Below, piece after piece: positions 33,150-41,378 of a DNA stretch of 64,000 bases. The notes under the pieces were generated by a model. That model worked only from the letters and a program-made list of their open reading frames with translations, did no database searches and had not been told where the DNA came from. Source of the DNA: Aegilops tauschii subsp. strangulata (lineage: Eukaryota > Streptophyta > Magnoliopsida > Poales > Poaceae); NCBI RefSeq assembly GCF_002575655.3, contig NC_053036.3:155100627-155164626 (forward strand), read 5' to 3'. A program made the position numbers and the translations under genes. Each line of letters opens with the position of its first letter. Within the stretch, counting starts at the first letter, position 1.

Positions 33150-33377
33150 ATAGTTGTCAAAGAAAACCTTGCGTGGTTTGTCCCGCTACTGCTGCGCCGT
33201 CGTCCACCCCAGCTCAGCTGCTCTAACGACAGAAGGGTCCAACACAGCAGGGATCCGGCCTCCAGACTGTCTTTCGCCGCCTCAGATCTTCTTCCCCGCC
33301 GCTGGCAGCCATGAAAACTGCATTACCATCATCAACCAAGCAGATGACCTCGAGGACTACACAGGTCCGCAAGAGAG
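33150..33377 (+). other. Locus A exon P3
   Basis: A diverged copy of P2: ALTTEGSNTAGIRPPDCLSP and PQIFFPAAGS parallel the P2 blocks, and it ends CAAGAGAG/GTCGCAC in the same phase. The acceptor may be CTCTTACAG/ (33149) or the nearby GATAG; the exact 5' edge is uncertain. Confidence 0.5.
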
Positions 33378-33755
33378 GTCGCACTCTTTCGTGTCTGCTT
33401 GCGTTATGCATCGCTTAATATTACATGCTACTTTATCGTACTGTTCACCGATTAGACTCTGAGTCAGCTCCAAACTAATGGTCAAACTTGAGTTTTTAAA
33501 TGGTTGTGGGGTACATATCGGGGCCGCTATCAATAGTATCTATCTACTATCTGGTTAATCTCCGGTGTCTACTATGAGTTTCATGTTGGGTGGGAAACAA
33601 ACAGTAAAGAAGCCATTATCTGTATTTTTTAACTGAAGCCATTATCTGCCTGCTATTATTGGTTTTGGGTCTATCCACAGGTTGCTACCATCACTCTGGA
33701 TTTTTGCATGCACTCCTTACATAATCTCACTATGTTTTATTCCTATACATGACAG

Positions 33756-33950
33756 TTATTGTAAACAATGGAACTGAACATGTAGAGCAAAAGAGACGAG
33801 CCTTGCGTGGCAATAAAATTTCATGCAGACGTTGCTCCATGGTAGGCGCAAAGGCAGCCCCCCTCCACGCATTTCGGATTGTAATCGAGAGGAAGATATC
33901 TGTTCTGAGGGGGATTCAGAAGGAGAAGACAACTCCTATTTACCCCTGAG
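33756..33950 (+). other. Locus A exon S1 (acidic end, related to gene B exon at 60775)
   Basis: Ends with an acidic run (GDSEGEDNSYLPPE) directly before the donor GAG/GTCTTCGC. The 5' part is basic (EQKRRALRGNK). Gene B has the same layout at 60775-61031, where a basic start is followed by SDSELEGD and ESEADALSYSP. The basic and acidic parts are in different frames here, so at least one base has been lost or gained. Confidence 0.45.
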
Positions 33951-34270
33951 GTCTTCGCTCTAACTTGGCATGCTGATGTTGGTTATATCATGCATATGGT
34001 GTCTTGCATTGCTTACTTTATACATCAAATATCTCATCTGCTTAGTTTAGACATCCTTTGTGCGAATGCCATCTGTTTATTTTATTCATCGTTTATGTGA
34101 ATTATGCAACGCCATCTTGTTTAGCCAGGCATCATATATGTGAATTTTGCAATGCCATCCTGCTTAGCCAGTCATCTTATATGTAAATTATATCAGGCCA
34201 TCCTTTTTTTAGTTACATATTACATTTGTCAATAATGTTTGTACATTCAACTACTCTTCGTGTGCATCAG

Positions 34271-34419
34271 CCATTTGGCACGGTGATGGCAAATTCTGGA
34301 GTGAAAACAAGGTCTTCAGAGCAGACTATGCTATCTGACGAAGCGCATATCTCGCTGGTTATGGATAGCTCCTCAGAGGAGGATTCAAAGACAGATGACC
34401 AGTCCTATCCCCCCCCGAG
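34271..34419 (+). other. Locus A exon S2
   Basis: After acceptor GTGCATCAG. Encodes PFGTVMANSGVKTRSSEQTM and SSSEEDSKTDDQSY, followed by CCCCCCGAG/GTGTATGC. At 149 bases it is one short of its sister S3, which breaks the phase at the donor. It is a clear duplicate of S3. Confidence 0.62.
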
Positions 34420-34765
34420 GTGTATGCTCTAACTTGGCAGGGTTATGTTGCTCATATCGTGCGTAAGGTGTCTCGCATTGCTATGTCATTTGATTAGTTT
34501 AGACATACTTTGTGTGAATGCCACCTGTTCAGTGTCTAATTACCATATATGTGAATTATGCATTGCCATCTTGTTGCAAGACATTATATATGTGAATTAT
34601 ACAATGCTATCTTGTTGCAAAGGCATTATATATGTGAATTATGCAATGCCATGCTGTTTAGCCAATCATCATGTATGTGAATTATATCATGCTATCATTT
34701 TTTTGTATTACGTGTTCCATTTGTCGACAACGTTTGTATATTCAACTAATCTTCCAGTGCCTCAG

Positions 34766-34915
34766 CCATTTGAAGCGGTGATGGCAGTATCTGGAGTGAA
34801 AACAAGGTATTCAGAGCAGACAATGCTACCTGCTAAAGCAGACATCTTGCTGGTTACACAGAGCTCCTCAGAGGAGGATTCAGAGACCGATGACCAGTCC
34901 TATTTCCCCCCTGAG
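34766..34915 (+). other. Locus A exon S3
   Basis: After acceptor GTGCCTCAG. Exactly 150 bases, phase 0-0, 50 residues: PFEAVMAVSGVKTRYSEQT, a middle segment, then SSSEEDSETDDQSYFPPE, with donor GAG/GTCTATGC. The acidic serine-rich end resembles casein-kinase-type acidic tails, but no function follows from that. Confidence 0.65.
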
Positions 34916-35508
34916 GTCTATGCTCAAACTTGGCAGGGTTATATTACCCATGTCATGCATGTTGTCTTGCATTGCTTAGTTTTTACATCATATATGGATT
35001 GCCATCTGCTTACTTGCTTACTGTATAAATCATATATTTGAATTATATCACGCCATCATGTTTACATAGTACATACACATCATCTATCTGAATTATGGCA
35101 TGGCAACCCATTTAATAAAGATATCATATAGTTATATCATCTCATCATGTTTAGTGTTTACAGTCATCATATTTTGAATTATGGCATTCTATACGTGAAT
35201 GTACGTGAATTATGGCATGCCAACCTATTTAATAAACACATTATATAGTTATGTCATGTCATCTGTTTACATAGTCTCATATTTTGAATTATGTCTTTCC
35301 ATGTTTTTTAGTTAGCCATCATAATGTGAAATTGTGTCATGCTATCCTGTTTAGTTAGCCATCATATATGTGAAATTGTGGTATGCTATCCTGTTTGGTT
35401 AGACAACATAAATATGAATTATTTCATGCCCTCTTTTATTCCCCACTATCCATTGCACCTGTCTATCATACAATGTCTATACTTTCAATTACTTTTCTTG
35501 TTTATCAG

Positions 35509-35871
35509 CCATTTGAATTGGAGAGCGTGATGGCAGTATCTAAGGGAGTAACAACACGGTCTTCAGAAAAGATAGTGCTACCAGTTGATGCAGATAGAAC
35601 CACGGTTGTACTTGCCCAAGGACCAGATCCACCACACATAACCCAGACTCTCGCAGATTGTACCCCTACGCAGTTGGACAGAGAACCAGCTACACCCCTT
35701 CTAACCCCAACCCCGGCAGATATTAACCCAGTTCTAGTTGACACAGCACCGTCTCCACCACAGAGCACCCAAACACGAGCAGTTAGTAAGGGAACTGCAG
35801 TTCCCAAAGCACGAGGACCACCACTCCGAATCCCAACTCAACGCTTAAAGGAGAAGAAGTTTTGTTCTCAG
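35509..35871 (+). other. Locus A exon S4 (long S-type exon)
   Basis: After acceptor GTTTATCAG. 363 bases, 121 codons, phase 0-0. It starts PFELESVMAVSKGVTTRSSE, like S2 and S3, then continues with Pro/Thr-rich repeats (PHITQTLADCTPTQL, LLTPTPADINPV, PPQSTQTRAVS) and ends with a basic stretch PPLRIPTQRLKEKKFCSQ before donor CAG/GTCAGG. Gene B has a truncated homologue at 61233-61432. Confidence 0.65.
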
Positions 35872-35953
35872 GTCAGGTTCTGTAGCTATGGTTCATACTC
35901 CTTTGCTCTTGCATTACTGTATTTACTCATACCAACTATTTTCAAATTTGAAG

Positions 35954-35983
35954 GATAGAATTGAAACTCCAATGGCGCAACAG
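35954..35983 (+). other. Locus A 30-nt micro-exon
   Basis: Acceptor AAG at 35953, then ten codons (DRIETPMAQQ), then donor CAG/GTATGT at 35984. It is 30 bases in phase 0-0. Single copy here, but the same unit occurs six times in gene C, which argues that it is a genuine exon rather than chance. Confidence 0.65.
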
Positions 35984-36354
35984 GTATGTTTTAAACCTGT
36001 TTCTTTAACTGGTTTGCTGTTGTAACCTGCTCTATGTTGATTTCAGTTTCAATTGAATAAACAGTTATGTTCTCATGTCATGCACATTACAAGTGTTGTT
36101 ATTGCTCTATAGTTACCCACACTTATATTCTGTCTATTCTGCTTTGTCTTGAACAAATATTATTTGAACTGTGTCTCTATCTTGATTTGGCAACAAAAAC
36201 TAGAATGATATAGACCATAAAGTGACCATGGTACATAGATATATGTTTGTTTCATGCTGTTATCCTGTCCACTTTACTACTGAACTCATTTACCAAAATG
36301 AGTTTCATATACAACATGGTAAACATGTGATGTGTCTGCTTGTTTCTCTTTTAG

Positions 36355-36792
36355 AATGCGGAGAAAATATTGGAGAACAGTACCGCGTTATCCAATGGTA
36401 AAGGAAGTAATGCAGATAAGGTTCAAGATAGTGAGACAACCCTGTTGGTCTCCAAGAAAGCTGATAAAACCTATCTTGATGACAGTGAAGGAACCCAAAA
36501 GTCCTGTCTTGATGTAGTGTTCGAGTTACTGGCCACTACTGCTGGCACAAGCTCTTCGAACTCGCTGCCTGAATCAGTTCGTCTTCTTGAGTCTCAACTT
36601 CAACTTGAAAGACATCGATCAGAGGTGCTGCGACAGGAAGCTGAAGGACTGAGGAAGTCCATGCAGAATTCAGATGCATATTATCTGGTGCAACAGCAAG
36701 CGCTGGAGGATTCAAGCGCCAAACAAGACAAAGTTAATAAGCTTGCTAAGCATCTTGCCAGCATTATGGGTACCCAGGATATTGTTTCTTGA
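36355..36792 (+). other. Locus A terminal exon (coiled coil)
   Basis: Acceptor TCTCTTTTAG, then a frame in phase 0 starting NAEKILENSTALSNGKG and ending in TGA at 36790-36792 (145 residues). The region LLESQLQLERHRSEVLRQEA through LVQQQALEDSSAKQDKVNKL is heptad-like and should form a coiled coil. It is not identical to, but has the same layout as, the terminal exon of gene C (57018-57365). The 3' untranslated region probably runs into 36793-37080. Confidence 0.66.
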
Positions 36793-37084
36793 GATCTTCT
36801 GAAGTGGTTTCAGTTCTGGATTTTTTTTGCTGTGGCATTTATTTGTGCTGGTCGCCAACTTTGACAACCAGTGTATACGATATGCTGCTTTGTTCCCTAT
36901 ATTTGCACTGGTGGCGAACTTTGATGCCTAGTGGATGTAATATGTGTAATAGCCGTGATAGCCTAGCTTTAGTTGCTTGCTTATTTATTTCCTTGTTGTC
37001 TTGTTTATTTGTTTGCTTGTAGTCATTGCAGTTCTTTTACCGCGATTAGCTAGTGGCTGCAATAACCTATTTTTTAAAACTAGG

Positions 37085-38384
37085 CCACAATAACCATGGG
37101 CTAATATTTACTGTAGTGACACTAGGCCTCCTACTGGCCGTAGAAACAGTGGGCCTTCTACGGGCCGTAGAAACAATGGGCCTTCTACAGGCCGTAGAAA
37201 CAATGGGCCTTCTGCGGGCCGTATCATCAATGGGCCTTATATGGGCCGTATGATCGATTGGCCAAACATGGGCCAAACATACCGCATTATGGCCGTAAAC
37301 GGGCTAGAGTTGGAATCTTCCGTTCATGGGCCGACCATAACGGGCCATCGTTAATAGGAAGTATTTGGTGATGCTATGAAAATGGCCCAACAGACTAACG
37401 GTCCACAAACGGGCCGACTGTAACGACGGGCTAAATTTGGCCCACAAGCAAAAAATGACAGTAACGGGCCGTAAGTAACCGAATGCTGCAAATGAGCCCA
37501 AGAATAAATGGGCCCTCAGAAGGCCGAAAGTTAACTTGGGCTGGAAACGGCCCAACGGAATAACGGGCCGTTAATGGGTATAAAGTGATACACTGTTCAT
37601 TACGGGCCAGTTTCACCACGGGCCGTTAATGGGTGTAAAGTAATACACTGTTCATTACGGGCCAGTTTCAGCACGGGCCGCTAATGGGCCAAGAGTTACA
37701 AAGGGCCTCATATGGGTCGAAAGACGTCATGGGCTATACATGGGCCAGAAGTGAAAATGGGCTGGAATCATATTGGATGGCCCAGATGACGCTACTGGGC
37801 CTAATTCGGATAGGGCGTAACAGGCCTTGGGTTAGCGGGCTGTAAATGGGCTATATGCGAACAGGCCGTTAATAGATTTTTCATGGGCCGGCCCACCAGC
37901 TTTTGACCAAGTCAAATGGGCCGGCCTTTTCACAAGAATGGGCCACTGTTGGGCCGTGCCACGTGTCGACGTATCATAGGCGCCTTCTGTCCAGTGAGTG
38001 GATGACATCTGTCCCAACGATGAGCCGACACGTGTTTCCTCTAGCCAATGATGATTTTACACATGGAAAATCCCCATTGGTCGGGGCTGTTAACGGGTTA
38101 TCGGATCCAAAACCCAACCCGATAGCTTAACGGCGTTCCGTTACGGTGGATGCCACGTGTCGGTCAACCTTGACGAAAGCACTTCTATGACGTGCGATTT
38201 GTCATCATGGAAGTGGACACTTCCGTGATGATAATTTTGGTAATGTCATGGAACACTTCTACGACAGCACAGGTATGACTATCTTGATTCTGTCATAAAT
38301 TTGTCATGGATGTACATGCATGACAAAAAACGCGACCTACTGTGACAAACACGTATCATCACGGAAGTGTATTTTTTTGTAGTG
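37085..38384. mobile_element. CACTA transposon, one terminus with GGGCC subterminal repeats
   Basis: The right end at 38384 reads, on the minus strand, CACTACAAAAAAATACACTT, a typical CACTA terminus. Further inside, CACTTCCGTGATGAT-type motifs recur on both strands (38205-38225, 38361-38372), and from 37085 to 37990 more than twenty GGGCC(G/T)T-type boxes are spaced 15-40 bases apart, the usual subterminal repeats of Triticeae CACTA elements. The three bases after the end (ATG) would be one target-duplication copy. I find no left end in the window, so the full extent is unknown. Locus A could lie inside it. Confidence 0.8.
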
Positions 38385-38796
38385 ATGTCAAATGTTTGCA
38401 TCAAATCCTTCATTAGCAGTTTGTTCATTTGACACTTCAGGCTCACGAACAACATGAGCATGTATGTTTGCACCGGAAACTTCATTAGATACATCAGGTT
38501 CAGTCAGTTCAGTATTTATTGGGGGAGTTATAAAATAAGCAGAAATTGGTTTCATTTTCTCATAGATTCCCTACATACAAGCAGTTTTACAACACCGTCA
38601 GGTTTAACTATTGGCCAGAAATTGAACAGTTGTATTAGATATAATCAGGGATGTGTTGTACCTGCTCGTTGTGCATGCTGCTCTTGCAAGCTGCGACTGT
38701 CCGTTTGCGCAAGCTCGATGCCATGCCCGTGCTACCGCCGTTGCCTCCCACGCAGGCTACACCCAGGGTTGGATCTTCATCTTCTTGTCCTTCCAT
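38385..38796 (-). pseudogene. Minus-strand gene fragment cut by the CACTA element
   Basis: On the minus strand a likely first exon (ATG at 38796, ending CAG/GTACAAC at 38662) encodes MEGQEDEDPTLGVACVGG and RKRTVAACKSSMHNEQ. After an intron (acceptor about TGTATGTAG) a second exon encodes MKPISAYFITPPINTELTEP, then DVSNEVSGANIHAHVV and EPEVSNEQTANEGFDANI. It ends in TGA followed directly by the CACTA terminus at 38384. The acidic N-terminal style resembles leader regions of FAR1-related proteins of wheat, but the diagnostic domain is absent, so this is only a guess. The rest of the gene must lie across the transposon. Confidence 0.5.
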
Positions 38797-38899
38797 TCGC
38801 TTGAAGCTCGGCGACCGCCCTCCAACGAGGGCGCGAGGAAGTGCAGTATCGGCCTGTCCAGCAGCGGCTAGGTTAGGAGCAAACCATATTGGAGGCTGG

Positions 38900-39881
38900 A
38901 GCAAACGAATTGGGATTTTTTCTGCTATCGATCGATATGGGAGGCGCTTGTTCGGGCCGCGAGCCAGCTATAGGGCCTACCTTGCACTTACGTTATTGGC
39001 CCATCCAAATTGAAATGTTTTTCTTCATTTTTTTACATTGCCCGCTTGTGCGTTGGGATGAACAAAACTAGCCTGGGCCAACCTGGACGACTCAAACTAG
39101 GTGCACACTTGCCAGCCACCTGAGGCGGCCGCCCATACCAGCCCCTACGGTGGCGTCGCCCCCTTTTGCGTGTATGATTGGGGTAGTGAAAAATATTCCA
39201 GTGGCGCTTTTGATTTACCCACAGAATGGTTGAATTGCTTGTTTCTATGAACTGAGTTCGCCAAAATGTGAAGGATGCCAGTCTTTTCATCCTAATGTAG
39301 ACTGCTTAGATCTCGATATGCCAAATGTAATCGCATGAAATATACAGTAAAAGCCAGTGTGATGTGTGTGGCTAAAACTAGTCTGACAACCAGTCCTCAT
39401 ATAACATATCAAGGACACACCATCTTATCAGATTAACCATTCGACTTACCAATGCAGTGTGGGAAGAAAGAAGTATTAGGACTGCGTATCCAAACAATTG
39501 ATGCCATGGACTCCTTCGTAGAACCTTGTAAGCAAAAAAGAAGTTGAAGTGTTCCTGTACAAAGAGCTAGCGTAAGTTCAGTTACCTTCTTCTCGGAATT
39601 TTAGTTATCCACTTATTGCAAGAAATTTCAATTACTTTGCTTGGCTTAATTTAGTTTGCTACTAATTACATAATGCCATAGCGTGTTAATCATATTATAG
39701 ACTACGCCTATCTATGTGTTTGATACTTACTGTTAAGAATTACATGTTTGCCTGAACTTAAATAGCTACTTAAGCACGGATATAGCTGGTCATATGTACT
39801 TCTAGGGTGCAGCAGAATTCACGTGTAATTTATGTTCTGATACCCTGTCTGTTTAAATGGTTTGTTGTTATCACTTGTAGC
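38900..39881. other. Unassigned DNA between the gene fragment and the Gypsy remnant
   Basis: No complete gene. A short plus-strand segment near 39450-39535 (CGKKEVLGLRIQTIDAMDSF) is open and preceded by AATGCAG, so it might be an exon of gene C. Otherwise it is AT-rich and intron-like. Confidence 0.4.
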
Positions 39882-39886
39882 ACTAG

Positions 39887-40116
39887 TGTCGGCGTTCTGG
39901 GAACGGCGGTCCCCAGACTTGCCTGCCTGCGGCCCACAACGTGGCTCTCCCAGCGGCCCAGCACGGCCCGTCTTCACCAGCAAACACTCAAGACCCTCGC
40001 GAGGGGCCAAGCCTCGCGAGGCGGACGGCACAAGACCTCCTCGGGAGCGGCCTCATCAGGTTGGCTTGCGAGGGGCGGAGAGATCAAGGCAAGGCGAACC
40101 TCGCGAGGTTCCAATG
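39887..40116 (+). repeat. 5' LTR remnant (first 230 bp)
   Basis: TGTCGGCGTTCTGGGAACGG through CGAACCTCGCGAGGTTCCAA matches 44363-44592 of the 3' LTR base for base except for scattered substitutions. Similarity stops abruptly after CCAATG, which marks the deletion junction. Confidence 0.92.
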
Positions 40117-40900
40117 CTTCTCATGCTTAATCAATCTGTGATTATCACCTGCTTAACTGTCACCCACCACGGGAGCCGCGCGCCGGTCGTCTTTCTTCAG
40201 GACCCTTCGCGTGAGAGGGTTAGGCACGGCGTCTATGCTTGGGCCCGTCCCTGCAGCGTTGATAAATCCAACTGCTGAGCTCTGTCTGGCGGGCCGGCCC
40301 CGTTCACGTCACCTCCTGGGGCCGTTGGTGCTTGGCCTTCTCACGCGATAACCTCAGGAGATTCGTTCAGCGCAGGTTGTGTAACCACCTCGCAGGACCA
40401 CCACAGCAAACAAGAATCAAGACCAGGCGCAACCCACCTTGAGGTAGGGCCTCATGAGTCCCGCGCTGGCTAATGAGTGCCCAGACAGACCTCGTCTAGC
40501 CCTGTCGTGCAAGCCACGTGTCAGGGCGGGGCTGTACATGCCCCCGGGGCTCTCCGCGGTAGGGAGTCCCCTCCCACGTACCAGTGGAAGCACCATGCTC
40601 CGCGCTGGCCGTCGACACTGCCGAGGAGCGGCTATGCCCGTGCAAGTGCGGAAGCGCTATGCTCCGCGCTAGTGATAAACAACTGAGGGCGGCCTCACGG
40701 CCGTATCAATTTTAGGGAGCCCTTGAGCTCAGTGTCCGGCCTCACCGCAACGCCTCCCCTCGGGAGAGCCGCACGAGGGGGCTGGGCACGGGGGCTGCGC
40801 CTGGGTCACGTCCAGGCGTACGCCACCCAGCCAGGTCCCCCGGACCTGGTCGTCGCGCGCCCTCCCGAGCCGAGCCTCGGCGAGGACAAAGGTATTAAGG

Positions 40901-41231
40901 TTGTTTGCACGTCAAGGGGGACTCCTGTGCATCGCGACTCAGGAGCCTAACTGGTCGCGTAGCCCCTCACTCCTTGGTCTCGTCCTGGTCTCCGGACGAC
41001 CCAATGGCGGCTGAGGTATGCGCGCGGCCGGGCCCTGTCGACGTAGAACACTAGACCTATCCCCGCGTCTCCTTCCTATAAGCTGTTTGCGGGTCAATGG
41101 GGACTCCTGAGCATCGCGACTCTGGAGCCTAACTGGTCATGTAGCCCCTCACCCCTTGGTCTCGTCCTGGTCTCCGGACGACCCAACGGCGGCTGAGGTA
41201 TGCGCGGGGCCGGGCCCTGCCAACGTAGAAC
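40901..41231 (+). repeat. Direct repeat, two 149-bp copies
   Basis: 40901-41049 and 41083-41231 share TTTGC.CGTCAA.GGGGACTC, ATCGCGACTC.GGAGCC, CCTTGGTCTCGTCCTGG and TCCGGACGACCCAA. They lie in the non-coding zone after the deleted pol, at the same place as the repeats at 4690-5105 in the first Gypsy element. Confidence 0.88.
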
Positions 41232-41378
41232 GTAAAGCAAATAGGAAGAAAATCGCATAATCTCAAAGCAAATATTACAAGATATATTGTTCTCCCAAAT
41301 ATCAAACACAAGTTTAAACGCCTCCACGAGGCATGATGCATGTTGCAGGAGTAAAACAGGAAAGCAGCCGCGAGCAGG

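Larger units (their letters stand above)
34030..35440 (+). repeat. Intronic tandem array, about 40-45 bp unit
   Basis: Variants of GCCATCCTGTTTAGCCA then TCATATATGTGAATTATG recur many times in the introns between S1 and S4 (for example near 34075, 34125, 34170, 34550, 34590, 34640, 35150, 35300, 35345, 35390). The array surrounds S2 and S3 and may have mediated their duplication by unequal exchange. Confidence 0.75.
31262..36792 (+). other. Locus A: multi-exon gene-like unit with duplicated, phase-symmetric exons
   Basis: Inferred plus-strand exons: P-type 31262-31644, 32554-32739 and about 33150-33377; S-type 33756-33950, 34271-34419, 34766-34915 and 35509-35871; micro-exon 35954-35983; terminal exon 36355-36792. 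The P exons end in codon phase 2 and share PKIFFPSSN/PPQIFFPAAG blocks. The clearest S exons begin and end in phase 0 and share PFEAVMAVSGVKTR and SSSEEDSETDDQSY. The micro-exon and terminal exon are also phase 0. The product would be a polar, acidic protein with a C-terminal coiled coil. The start codon is unresolved: the ATG at 31282 is not in the frame that fits the donor. The second S exon is one base short, so the copy is probably damaged. I do not recognise the family. Confidence 0.6.

Noticed and set aside
37085..37990. Regularly spaced GGGCC boxes as a CRISPR-like array
   Set aside because: The repeats are short, degenerate and in both orientations, in a plant CACTA context; no cas genes exist and the spacers are not unique units.
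38385..38796. Firm assignment of the fragment to the FAR1/FHY3 family
   Set aside because: Only the acidic N-terminal style is suggestive; no zinc-binding or MULE-derived domain is in the window.
40117..40900. Continuation of the 5' LTR in the Gypsy remnant
   Set aside because: Similarity with the 3' LTR stops sharply after 230 bases; nothing here matches 44593-45291.
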